This document shows, one piece after another, positions 9,101-16,353 of a DNA stretch of 22,897 nt. The position numbers and the translations under genes are program-made. This DNA comes from CAZFER01 sp964517495. GTDB lineage: Bacteria; Hinthialibacterota; Hinthialibacteria; Hinthialibacterales; Hinthialibacteraceae. The notes below the pieces were generated by a model. That model saw only the letters and a list, made by a program, of their open reading frames with translations, was not told the origin of the DNA and searched no databases. The stretch lies in assembly GCA_964517495.1 (NCBI GenBank), contig CAZFER010000090.1, positions 1-22,897 of the forward strand, read 5' to 3'. How positions within the stretch are numbered: position 1 is the first letter of the stretch; every line of letters starts with the position of its first letter.

Positions 9101-9268
9101 TTTCTGCAGAATAAGGTTTCGCATCGTGGCCCTGTATCGTTTGTGCTGGTTCGCGGCCACCGAAAATACATCAATGATTTAAGGCGCCTTTATCCAGGAG
9201 GCAAAGAGGAAAGCCATTACAACAGCTTAGGCCGGCAACCTTTTACAACGTATGAGGTTAACTTTTAG
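6197..9268 (+). CDS. Beta-propeller / GT-C membrane glycosyltransferase fusion
   Basis: A predicted periplasm-facing glycosyltransferase with an N-terminal sensor or binding domain. Residues 1-28 look like a signal peptide ending VQA. Residues about 35-282 form an arylsulfotransferase/PQQ-like beta-propeller with repeated blades (GNLLVCD, GHVIWRF, GNTLISD, GEVVWEK). A Pro-rich linker (about 283-311) leads to a polytopic membrane part from about 317. The first large loop after a short Pro/Ala stretch has PTDVHGDECEV (Asp540 to Glu547), matching the acidic loop of PMT/ArnT-type GT-C enzymes, which take sugar from a polyprenyl-phosphate carrier. About ten membrane segments follow, then a soluble end with RFLAPNAKGEDV. 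It is paired with a paralogue 14 bases downstream. A weak ribosome site (aggt) lies four bases before the ATG. Donor and acceptor are unknown. The fusion is read in one unbroken frame. Confidence 0.82.
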   Translation: MKLYSSDLTVILGLLFFFTIPFISNVQAQDTIFENGFPIQPGIAIIDKQGVIKGSFPFPGDPTDVEAFPTRDKFAISTRVGEFLIVSGNGERLFDASFTDLYDVDILPEPNQFLLTSRFAKRVFFLNIETKEEKELTYEFEGPSDADLLPSGNLLVCDARASQIIEFTPEGHVIWRFSDGLKQPMDALRLEDGNTLISDFDNHRIIEIQPNGEVVWEKRGFDHPIKIYPSGENTFLIADSDLQRIVELTRRGDIRVIKDQFNRIQAAHPISNTDLILCAINNSFKPPSVTPTPAYQPSPVPVKAIQHKEPFVPGPVWLLAIALLLWLSHLPFKRGNWFTRFCCVTFSLLLVIGIAFHTISKAASSAPYIPSYLFWLAALLLCIFAYRHTMPCLRPKALWSPQRPIRFPYSPLNILYLLIVSCLALLCQYLYTKPAWHETIPWYVPMVVWGFSLILLLRASRQKHQVSPGEPATVVVGNLPLAVPFSTGSVSEEGLEEGEKPPFVKQEDPLVWYLSNSMVILTIILGAALYIIGSTHVPTDVHGDECEVALHGIQVRDSGNWNIFNLGWYHIPNLFYLIPAWVMWLFGDDLFGLRMAGALAGVGAIPVFYLLARRLFNSPAAAIATFLFTISTATVHFSRMGTGYNQTILVATAVLFFFVRGLQQAEGRSFILAGFLSGVGLLSYQANHLIPLLIIASFVLLFMFRCIPLWTVWVGLTTYLLALWVTAAPLVGVYLNHPDFSYSRARSISYFYDEGHKQIRKAYPASLSEKEVLLRQLQRSSLATISHKDDSPYLVNPEHGGLLDPIPAVLFIAGCFFLLSRLYHPAALLLLFWTATIIAAGGIFTSNTPSYQRLIGTVPFLLLIAGPILYAIIKTITHAFQGTIRFRATLTTILCLLILIMGMQRYFHRIQAVPQQLDEWTRIARYIKEGSPHRYTYFLGPPAVYFGYGTIRFLAPNAKGEDVMNPPEFLQNKVSHRGPVSFVLVRGHRKYINDLRRLYPGGKEESHYNSLGRQPFTTYEVNF

Positions 9269-9282
9269 ATGAATTTTTTATT

Positions 9283-11415
9283 ATGACAAATTTATTAATA
9301 TTTACAATTGCACTCATCTTCACCTTATTGGTGTTTTACCACCAATCCATCCGGCAACGGCCTGTTTTTGTTACATTTTTGATTGCGCTTGGTTGTTCAC
9401 TTGTATTAGCTTTTTCTCTACATACTCACACAGCAGCAGTTTCAAGCCATGTGCCTCCTTTGCTTTATTGGCTTACTATTTTTTTACTGGTCTATTTGAT
9501 CAGAAAAAAGACCATTCATTCGTTTTTACCAGACAAAAAATGGTTGACGCATGATCATTCCAAATGGCCTTATCATCCAGCCCGGTTGGTTATCATTGCC
9601 CTCTTGGCTGCTTTAGCAGCCTGGTTTCAGTTTGCGTATCTACGAAAATCATCATTATGGGGGTATGCCATCGGATGGTACGTACCAGTCCTGATTTGGC
9701 TTTTGGTTTTGTATCAGCAAATTGCCCCCCTGTTTGCCAAACCGGTTAATCAACGGTTGAAATCAGCATTTCATCAGCTTGGTTCATTGCCTGTCGCGGT
9801 TCCCTTCCCTCTTCGTTTACCCCATCATTCCCAAATCAGCCAATCCTCCGTTAATCGTGAAAAGGCTTTTACCTCTGATCCACGCACGAACACAGCTATT
9901 TTTGGGGTAGTGTTGATCGCAATCGCACTATATATGCTCAACCCGACCGCCTATCCAACCGATGTGCATGGCGATGAAGCAGAAGTGGCGTTTTGCGGAA
10001 TTGAGGTCCGCGATTCGGGGAAGTGGAATCCATTCGTTCCGGGATGGTACGATATTCCCAACCTTTTCTTTTTAATCCCAGCGTGGGGCATGTGGTTATT
10101 TGGTGATACATTGTTTGGCATTCGGCTGTCTGGCGCATTGGTCGGGGTAGCTTCGGTAGTGGCGTTTTACCCGCTGGCCCGACGATTTTTACAACCCAAA
10201 ACAGCCGCACTGGCAATGTTGATGTTTGCTTCATCCTCAATGATGATTCATTTTACCCGCATGGGTACGGGTTATAATCATACTATTTTGGTTGTCACTA
10301 TCGTTTTATATTGTTTTATCCGAGCAATACAGGACAAGGACCTTCGCTTTATGGCCCTATGTGGAATCGTAACGGCGGTCGGTTTGCTTTCTTATCAGGC
10401 CAATAAACTGCTGCCGCCTCTTCTAGTCAGTACGTTTTTTCTTCTGCTATTTATGCGAAAAATGAATTTTCGTTTTTTTATACTTGGATTACTGACTTAT
10501 TTATTCACCTTTGTTATCACCGCATCGCCGTTGATTGGAAACTATTTAGCGGCTCCAGGAGCGACTTTTTCACGGACGGAGAGTGTTTCACTTTTGGGCG
10601 AAGCGGGCCGGAATATGATCAAGAGTGGCTATCCCGGAAATATATCAACGGGAGAATTAATTCAACATCAAATCGTTCGCAGTTTGTTAGCGCCTATCAC
10701 CTATCCAGACCGCAGCCCCTATCTTGTGAATGAGCTGTATGGAGGTATCCTCGATCCTATTCATGCGGTGTTTTTCCTGGCAGGGGTGATCATTTTATTA
10801 ACGCGCGGCTTTTCTCCCCCAGGGATTGTGCTGCTGTACTGGGCAATCTGCCATATCCTGATCGGCAGCGCATTGACTAACAACGCACCCAGTTACCAAC
10901 GCCTGGTGGGGCTTATTCCTATTCTTATTCTCATCGCCGCGCCCGCATTATATGGCGCGGCATCACGAACTGCAAACGCATTGAAACTTGAACGACAGGG
11001 CAAATATTACGTGCTGGCGTTTACCGTTATTCTTGTACTGGTTATGAGTTATCACCGCTATTTCCACCAGATTATGGCAGAGCCGCAATTTTTGGATGAT
11101 TCAACACGGGTAGCCCGTTTCTTGAAAAAAGATGGACCGACCAATTACACCTATTTCTTTGGCTTACCCTTCTTTTCGATTGGCTATGGAAACATTCGCT
11201 TTTTAGCCCCAGACGCACGAGGTGAGGATGTTAGAGATCCGGCCATTTTTCTTCAACAAAAAGTAAAACGGCGCGGACCGGTCAATTTTATACTGATCAA
11301 ATCCAATCAGCGATTTATAGAGCCATTACGGCGGCTTTACCCCGAGGGTAAGGAAACCCAACATAAGAACACCTGCGGTGTTCCTTTGTTCATAACGTAT
11401 GAAGTGAATTTATAA
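9283..11415 (+). CDS. GT-C membrane glycosyltransferase, stand-alone paralogue of upstream gene
   Basis: This is a polytopic inner-membrane glycosyltransferase of the PMT/ArnT type. It matches the membrane part of the upstream protein throughout: YPTDVHGDEAEV (Asp227 to Glu234), VRDSGKWNPF, WLFGDTLFG, HFTRMGTGYNHT, SYQANKL, NAPSYQRLVG, RFLAPDARGEDV and a similar last 40 residues. It is 313 residues shorter, and its acidic motif lies 313 residues earlier, so the two align with no net gap apart from the missing N-terminal propeller and linker. It begins with a membrane helix and has no propeller. The 14-base spacing and lack of a terminator suggest co-transcription. No clear Shine-Dalgarno is seen, so translation may depend on coupling. 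Its last 26 bases overlap the end of the HNH remnant on the other strand. Confidence 0.85.
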   Translation: MTNLLIFTIALIFTLLVFYHQSIRQRPVFVTFLIALGCSLVLAFSLHTHTAAVSSHVPPLLYWLTIFLLVYLIRKKTIHSFLPDKKWLTHDHSKWPYHPARLVIIALLAALAAWFQFAYLRKSSLWGYAIGWYVPVLIWLLVLYQQIAPLFAKPVNQRLKSAFHQLGSLPVAVPFPLRLPHHSQISQSSVNREKAFTSDPRTNTAIFGVVLIAIALYMLNPTAYPTDVHGDEAEVAFCGIEVRDSGKWNPFVPGWYDIPNLFFLIPAWGMWLFGDTLFGIRLSGALVGVASVVAFYPLARRFLQPKTAALAMLMFASSSMMIHFTRMGTGYNHTILVVTIVLYCFIRAIQDKDLRFMALCGIVTAVGLLSYQANKLLPPLLVSTFFLLLFMRKMNFRFFILGLLTYLFTFVITASPLIGNYLAAPGATFSRTESVSLLGEAGRNMIKSGYPGNISTGELIQHQIVRSLLAPITYPDRSPYLVNELYGGILDPIHAVFFLAGVIILLTRGFSPPGIVLLYWAICHILIGSALTNNAPSYQRLVGLIPILILIAAPALYGAASRTANALKLERQGKYYVLAFTVILVLVMSYHRYFHQIMAEPQFLDDSTRVARFLKKDGPTNYTYFFGLPFFSIGYGNIRFLAPDARGEDVRDPAIFLQQKVKRRGPVNFILIKSNQRFIEPLRRLYPEGKETQHKNTCGVPLFITYEVNL

Positions 11416-11827
11416 GAGATTGATCCTTCATGAACGAGTCCACTATTTCTAATTCAGCAAATCCCACATTTCTAACTTCTGTAACCAAGGTAGTACGCAC
11501 CCAATTTTCATGATCGGATTTAATCTTTCTCAGGTATTCAATAGTGTACGTATTGGGTTGGGCGTCATACTCATCGTGATGATTTGATCATAGAAGAATC
11601 CAATTTTCATAGGTGTCCAATTTTTCTCTTGGGTAGCCTGGATCGCCTCTCGGCCCGTCATCGCTGTGCCCAACGATATGAGCAATTATTCCTATTTGTT
11701 TTGTATCATCATGCTCAGTACCATCTAAAATGAGTTCTTTACGGCAATTTGAAACCGCACACCGCCCAGCGGCACGGCCATATGGAATCTTAACATCTTT
11801 CGGCGGATATGTTCTTGGAGTTGCCAT
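11390..11827 (-). pseudogene. HNH endonuclease interrupted by one in-frame TGA
   Basis: The first 79 codons from the ATG at 11827 encode the start of an HNH protein: GRCAVSNCRKELI (first zinc Cys pair), IGIIAHIVGH with the catalytic-type His, DGPRGD, and YENWILL. A TGA at 11588-11590 follows. The same frame then continues for 65 codons with the rest of the core, SNHHDEYDAQPNTY and IKSDHENWV, to a TGA at 11390. In relatives the interrupted position is the Cys of LLCxxHH, so one base change (TGT or TGC to TGA) explains the break. The protein also ends sooner than usual after AELEIV, so its C-terminal region is lost. The ATG has gggag 12 bases upstream; a GTG at 11839 is an alternative start. 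It lies just downstream of the methylase remnant. A sequencing error or recoded TGA is possible but less likely given the decay next door. Confidence 0.7.
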
Positions 11828-11852
11828 TATGCCTGTCACTCCCTGAACCGGG

Positions 11853-12129
11853 TCAAGGCTCCGGCGATTTCTTTGCCTCTGGCTTCAGATACGCCTTGAT
11901 GGTCTTTTCCGCTTGGGTAATAGCGTCTTCATCTTTTGGCTTGGCCTTCTTTCAATTCCTTGAGTTATTCTTTCCATTGGGCGGCTTTTTGCCCTTTCTT
12001 ATGGGCCAGTTCCTTAAATGGATTAACTTCGTCCGCAGCAATCTTTTTGCGTTCGTCCATGTCTACCGTCCAACTGAGAAGGCTATCCTCACGCTTGGAA
12101 AAACGTCGAAAGAAATCGTCAAAGTGGTT
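11853..12129 (-). pseudogene. Type I restriction DNA methylase (HsdM-like) C-terminal remnant
   Basis: Joined across frames, the minus strand reads NHFDDFFRRF, then SKREDSLLSWTVDMDERKKI, then ADEVNPFKELAHKKG to a TAA after QWKE, then LKELKEGQAK and DEDAITQAEKTIKAYLKP to a TGA at 11853. At least two frameshifts are needed. The SWTVD and EV/EA-NPFKE pattern followed by a charged coiled coil is what I recall from the C-terminal tail of type I N-6 adenine DNA methylases. The catalytic part (NPPF) is absent upstream, where 12130-12226 shows nothing coding. The remnant ends 26 bases before the HNH start, so the two were probably one operon. Confidence 0.45.
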
Positions 12130-12226
12130 CTTAGATTAAACTCCTAAACAACCAACGCAATAATACTAATTATTATCCATTTATTAAAGGTTTGATTCAT
12201 TTTCCAATTACTCAAAAAAATACACC

Positions 12227-14209
12227 CTATTTGCCCCAACTCTTTAATGGTTTCACCTCCAACTCCTCTCTCACCGATTCCTTGCATGATCCTGGTGTCA
12301 ACAAAACTGTGATCGTGAGATTGCCATCCTCTGGAGCGGTTTCATTTAGTGCGACCATGCAAGTGCCACGGTTGAGGGAGTCCCATTCGTTTCGGGGCTT
12401 GGAGGTGTTGATGATTTCCCACTTGGCGGGATGGGCGGTTGATTTTTTCGTTAAAACCAACGATTTACCATTTTGCTGTAGTTTAATTATCGGGTTTTCA
12501 GCCTTTCCCGGATTGGCAGGAGTGATCATTCCCCAACGAACCGTACTGCTTGGTTTCAAGCCGGTGAGTTCGTCTTGAATCAGCACTTCGTTGGAGGGTA
12601 ATAACGCCACTCCACGCTTTACGGATTTTGCTTGCCCTTCATACACTTCGCTCATATCAACAATACTATGGGGAAACTCGGGATCATCCGAAAATTGAAT
12701 AATATGGCCTTCGTTTTTAGCGATTTGGAGTTGATCGTCAATCACCAGGGTGTTATGGCCATAGTTTTGCTGGCGGAAAATCGTCCAACGATCGGAATCC
12801 TGGGAACGGTCCCACAAATTCATGCCTCGTGATTCGATGCCGTGATAGCCTTCCGCACCCAAATCCATCGCCCAGCGGACGCCATCCGCATCCAGCACAA
12901 ACGAACCGATATCCATTTGCCCATGATTGGCCGAGGGTGAGCCGGCTTTGAGTCCAACAAACACGGCATTGGGGTCAGTCCAGGAACTGCGGTGAAGCGT
13001 GACGGGCACATGGCCTTCGCTGGACCAATGAAGCGGCATTTGAATATTTAAATCATCCGGAGCATCTTCCATCCATAATAAGGTAAGGGGTAAAAATCGC
13101 CCACCGGATGATCGTCCATCCGATTCAATTAAATTTCGAAGCCGCTCCGCCAAAATATCACGCTCGTTCAGCAGCCAGTCTGGCCGATCATAACGTGAGG
13201 CGAACCAAAAGCGTGCCGGTTCAGGACGCCGTCCTGCTCCACCATCAGCATAATTGAATGTATAGCCGGAAGGGCCAGTGACCAAACTCAGGTACTGCCC
13301 GGTTTTGTCAAATCCCGGCGCATTGGTTAAACCAAAATTCGCATCAATGAAACTTTCCAGGATCGCGATTAATAAAACATTATAAGTGGTGCCATACGAC
13401 CAATAGCCCGGGCCTTCCGGATAGCTCCCGTTGGGGGCGTATGCCGCCATCGAGTACGTAACGTTTTGCAGCGCGTTATGAACGGTGCGGGCGGCTAATT
13501 CTGGTTCATCCTCCATGACCGCAAGCGCACCGGCGGTAAGCCCGCCATGACACACCTGGCCCCAATTGTTCCGCGACTTCACCCATCCATTATGACGAGT
13601 CTCAAAAGGTAAAATCACGCCTTTTTGAATGATCGCTTCTCTGATGGTTTTGCGAGACTCCTCACTTAACTGGTCATAAAGCCAATCATAACCGATTGCC
13701 ATCGCGAAAGTCATCTCTGCCACATCCAAAAAGTGGCTTGGATTCCAATCAGAAAATTTGGCAACATCGAGCATCTCTTTCTCGCAGCGCTTAACATACT
13801 TATCCTCGCCGGTTAAATGATAAGCCATTGACAGAACGATGGTTCGCTCGACGCAGCGTCGGGACTGCCCAAGCAATCTTCGCCCCTGCTTTTTCCGTTC
13901 GATGGGTGAAACGTTTAATAGATAATCCGCGTGATTAATGACCACTTTAGCTAAGGATTTTCGCAGTGGATTCTTCTTGACTGATTGTTTAAGTTTAGCC
14001 AGGCCATCAGGTGTGATTAGTAATCTTGGATGTTGTTTGGGGGCTTTTTCGACATGTTCTTGCAATTTATCAAGAGAAATCGATGGTGGGTATGAATAGT
14101 CCTGTCCGCCTGCCGGTAAAATACCAATCAAACAAACAAAACCCAGGCATAGAAAAAGGGAATGATATCTCGTGTTTGCAAGGGTGCTTAAAAAATGGTG
14201 AATCGTCAT
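12227..14209 (-). CDS. Heparinase II/III-like polysaccharide lyase, secreted
   Basis: A probable periplasmic or secreted lyase that cuts uronic-acid polysaccharides by beta-elimination. Residues about 17-35 look like a signal peptide or anchor (LFLCLGFVCLIGILPAGG). The alpha/alpha toroid spans about 50-380 and includes RNNWGQVCHGG (Asn214/215, His221) and YPEGPGYWSYG (Tyr269), positions matching the Asn/His and Tyr catalytic residues of heparinase II and alginate lyases. The heparinase II/III beta-sheet domain follows, with NHGQMDIGSFVLDADGVRWA (His429) and YGHNTLVI (His485), and then a C-terminal beta domain. Length (660) is normal for this superfamily. ggag lies 10 bases before the ATG. The substrate (alginate, heparin-like or other) cannot be decided. 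No sulfatase or transporter neighbours help. Confidence 0.85.
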   Translation of the reverse strand: MTIHHFLSTLANTRYHSLFLCLGFVCLIGILPAGGQDYSYPPSISLDKLQEHVEKAPKQHPRLLITPDGLAKLKQSVKKNPLRKSLAKVVINHADYLLNVSPIERKKQGRRLLGQSRRCVERTIVLSMAYHLTGEDKYVKRCEKEMLDVAKFSDWNPSHFLDVAEMTFAMAIGYDWLYDQLSEESRKTIREAIIQKGVILPFETRHNGWVKSRNNWGQVCHGGLTAGALAVMEDEPELAARTVHNALQNVTYSMAAYAPNGSYPEGPGYWSYGTTYNVLLIAILESFIDANFGLTNAPGFDKTGQYLSLVTGPSGYTFNYADGGAGRRPEPARFWFASRYDRPDWLLNERDILAERLRNLIESDGRSSGGRFLPLTLLWMEDAPDDLNIQMPLHWSSEGHVPVTLHRSSWTDPNAVFVGLKAGSPSANHGQMDIGSFVLDADGVRWAMDLGAEGYHGIESRGMNLWDRSQDSDRWTIFRQQNYGHNTLVIDDQLQIAKNEGHIIQFSDDPEFPHSIVDMSEVYEGQAKSVKRGVALLPSNEVLIQDELTGLKPSSTVRWGMITPANPGKAENPIIKLQQNGKSLVLTKKSTAHPAKWEIINTSKPRNEWDSLNRGTCMVALNETAPEDGNLTITVLLTPGSCKESVREELEVKPLKSWGK

Positions 14210-14414
14210 AATGAATCATCTCCAAATAGTAGAGTTATCTTTCATCGTTCAATTAATGAGAGAATTTATAAATCGAGCTTCATTATACAGTATGAACCAT
14301 ATGAGAAAGCAAGGGCAAGAGAATGGCTGCTGTGAGCTATGCGCACAGTGTCATGAATAATTCTAAGCTAATACCGATTGAAACCTCATCATAGCAATCG
14401 ATTCCTTTCGGTAA
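14210..14414. other. Intergenic, no gene seen
   Basis: These 205 AT-rich bases separate the lyase gene from the upstream prepilin-like gene, both on the minus strand. I see no convincing ORF or T-tailed hairpin. The lyase promoter should lie here, but no good -35/-10 pair stands out. Confidence 0.4.
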
Positions 14415-15089
14415 TTAACCACCACCGATACCAGAAATTTCCCCTCCTGCCCGAACAATATCTCCATAACTGTAAAGGCCATTACTGGGGTTATATAACC
14501 GGTCATTGGCATGCATCCCAGGCGTTACGATGGGATTTCCAGGTGTTACCTCGCCATTCAGGAGTTTCATTTCAAGCGCCCAATGTACGCCCCCGTTGTT
14601 GGTTAGGTCTGGTCCGGTGGATTTCATCCCGTATCCTTTCGGGCAACTGGATATGGGGACACCATAGCGCCCTGCGCATTGATTTCCATCCTTTCCCCAT
14701 CGTCCACTATAGTGCACATAAACATAACTTTCGAATAGCCCGCCCTGAGAGAGCGATTCAAGTTGTTCCAATTTCCCCTGTGGTGCAAATGGATCATCGA
14801 AATCAACCGAAGACATATAAGAGGTGGGCGTCGTCAATTCAAATACAACAGTGATGACATTTCCACCCCGCCTGGGCCAGGGGAAATTATTCTGATCGAT
14901 CTGATAGGTTTCCAAGGCGGTACCGATGGCGCGCAATTCACTTTGAGCACGTGCAACTTTTGCGCGAGTTTGGGCGTTAATAAAATTAGGCACTGCGATA
15001 GCAGCAAGGATACCGATGATTGCTACAACAATTAGTAATTCAATAAGTGTGAATCCTGTCTGTTTCATTTTTCTTTTGGGATTTCTCAT
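14415..15089 (-). CDS. Prepilin-like protein with type II/IV pseudopilin N-terminus
   Basis: A secreted or pilus-like structural protein processed by prepilin peptidase. KQTG then FTLIELLIVVAII is the classic prepilin site: cleavage after Gly, Phe+1, Glu+5, then a hydrophobic helix to about residue 33 and the amphipathic NFINAQTRAKVARAQSELRAI segment. The C-terminal globular part holds several Cys and Gly and a repeated motif of Asn, Gly and Tyr, as in the large orphan families of Planctomycetes-type bacteria. The ATG at 15089 is used; an internal ATG at 15068 (MKQTGF) would give the more usual short leader and may be the true start. No other pilus or secretion genes are nearby, so it is an orphan whose partner machinery lies elsewhere. 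The exact role is unknown. Confidence 0.85.
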   Translation of the reverse strand: MRNPKRKMKQTGFTLIELLIVVAIIGILAAIAVPNFINAQTRAKVARAQSELRAIGTALETYQIDQNNFPWPRRGGNVITVVFELTTPTSYMSSVDFDDPFAPQGKLEQLESLSQGGLFESYVYVHYSGRWGKDGNQCAGRYGVPISSCPKGYGMKSTGPDLTNNGGVHWALEMKLLNGEVTPGNPIVTPGMHANDRLYNPSNGLYSYGDIVRAGGEISGIGGG

Positions 15090-15132
15090 ATAAGCCGAGA
15101 AATTTTCCCCTCTTCTTGATTTGATCTATTTT

Positions 15133-15161
15133 CTCATACCAAGTGTCTTCACGTCAAGCAA
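15133..15161 (-). promoter_or_regulatory. Possible promoter of the prepilin-like gene
   Basis: Read on the minus strand: TTGCTT at 15161-15156, 17 bases, then TATGAG at 15138-15133 preceded by TGG, which gives an extended -10 feel. It lies about 45 bases upstream of the ATG at 15089. An overlapping TTGACG gives a poorer spacing. Low-confidence pattern match. Confidence 0.3.
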
Positions 15162-15218
15162 TTTTTTTGATAATCCCCCTTTATTGTTGAGTAATGAACC
15201 GCTTACATGGTTGATACG

Positions 15219-16271
15219 TTACATGGCTTTGATAACAGATATTAGCCGTTCATTTTCTTCTGGTGTTCCCACCGCAATCCGCAACGCGGGAACATTCACT
15301 CCCACGTTTTGGGTTTGATCGGAAACAAGGATTCCCCTTTCAGCAAGGCGTTGAGCAGGTGATTCATCACTTTGATTCCACAAGACTAGAAGGAAATTTG
15401 TATGGGAAGGAATCACATTCAATCCCAGATTTTCCAACTCTTTTTTCAGCCATTCACGCTGTTCGATCAGGTTAGTAATGCGTGACTGATAGTGAGGCAG
15501 ATCCTCCAAAACCGCTATTCCCGCCGCTTGAGCAAGTGCATTAACCGGAAAGGTCAATGCATAACGTTCCATACGTTCGATTAGACATTCTTTCGCCAGG
15601 GCATACCCCAGGCGCAGACCGGATAATCCAAAACTTTTTGAGAAACTGCGAAAGACAATCAAATTGTCATAGTTATTGATTAAATCCACCACCGTCTCAT
15701 TACAAAATTCAAAATAACACTCATCAATCACTATCATGCCCGGCAATTGATCAATATATTCAATTAAGGATTCACGTTTGGCAAGCGTTCCTGTCGGATT
15801 GTTGGGATTTGCAATGAAAGTCAGCGAGATATTGTCTAAAGGATATTGTTCAGACAATGAATCGATTGGTGGTAGGTTAAAATCATCTGCGCGGCGAAAC
15901 GATTTCACACCAAAACCATGCCGCTGAGCGGAAAAGTTATAAACAAAAAAGCTGGGTTCAAAGGATACAATCATCTTATTTTGCCGTGCAAAAACAGTGA
16001 TTGCCAGATCGATCAACTCATCCGAGCCGTTTCCCATGAAAATGTTTTGAGGTGTTATACCATATCCCACATAAGAGGCGATCTTCTCTCTTAACGCTAT
16101 TGCATTGGTATCAGGATAGCGATTGGCGTGGTGGGCAGCTGCATTTATAGCACTTAAAACATGCTCACTGGGTGGTAAAGGATTTTCCCCTAAATGCAAG
16201 AAAATCTTATCCTTATTGTTTTCATTCCAAAATGAGGGAATTGCTTTCCGTTGCGGCAAACTGGTATTCAT
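15219..16271 (-). CDS. hisC: Histidinol-phosphate aminotransferase (fold-type I PLP aminotransferase)
   Basis: Transfers an amino group between L-histidinol phosphate and 2-oxoglutarate in histidine synthesis, in the cytoplasm. Visible motifs: HLGENPLPPS and RYPDTNAIALREKIA near the start, NGSDELIDL, ANPNNPTG (154-161), VIDECYFEF with PLP-binding Asp183 and Tyr186, FRSFSKSFGLSGLRLGY with Schiff-base Lys212 and Arg220, and the C-terminal ALRIAVGTPEEN. Length 350 is typical of HisC. No other his genes lie in the window, so it is an isolated copy; related family I aminotransferases (for example CobD-like, or aromatic HisC2) cannot be fully excluded, though the motifs fit HisC best. No Shine-Dalgarno precedes the ATG. 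It begins 24 bases after the terminator of the upstream gene. Confidence 0.85.
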   Translation of the reverse strand: MNTSLPQRKAIPSFWNENNKDKIFLHLGENPLPPSEHVLSAINAAAHHANRYPDTNAIALREKIASYVGYGITPQNIFMGNGSDELIDLAITVFARQNKMIVSFEPSFFVYNFSAQRHGFGVKSFRRADDFNLPPIDSLSEQYPLDNISLTFIANPNNPTGTLAKRESLIEYIDQLPGMIVIDECYFEFCNETVVDLINNYDNLIVFRSFSKSFGLSGLRLGYALAKECLIERMERYALTFPVNALAQAAGIAVLEDLPHYQSRITNLIEQREWLKKELENLGLNVIPSHTNFLLVLWNQSDESPAQRLAERGILVSDQTQNVGVNVPALRIAVGTPEENERLISVIKAM

Positions 16272-16290
16272 TTTCGTCTATACTTTCTAA

Positions 16291-16320
16291 TAAAAGGGCG
16301 CTTCAATCATGAAGCGCCCT
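16291..16320 (-). terminator. Intrinsic terminator of the sugar isomerase gene
   Basis: A perfect 11-base-pair stem (16295-16305 with 16310-16320; agggcgcttca paired with tgaagcgccct) has a 4-base loop and, on the minus strand, is followed by TTTATTA. It sits between the isomerase stop and hisC, so hisC probably has its own promoter. On the plus strand the hairpin is followed by ccttaaattc, a weak tail. Confidence 0.85.
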
Positions 16321-16353
16321 CCTTAAATTCCCCATATTGAGATAGTTTACTGC

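Noticed and set aside
11560..11590. Selenocysteine insertion at the HNH TGA
   Set aside because: No bacterial SECIS-like hairpin with a GGTC-type loop is evident after the TGA, and the gene has lost its C-terminal part and sits next to another decayed gene. It is kept only as a low-probability alternative.
11809..12147. Open frame on the plus strand across the methylase remnant
   Set aside because: The minus strand here has recognisable methylase-tail pieces; the plus-strand product is low-complexity and hydrophobic, with no supporting ribosome site.
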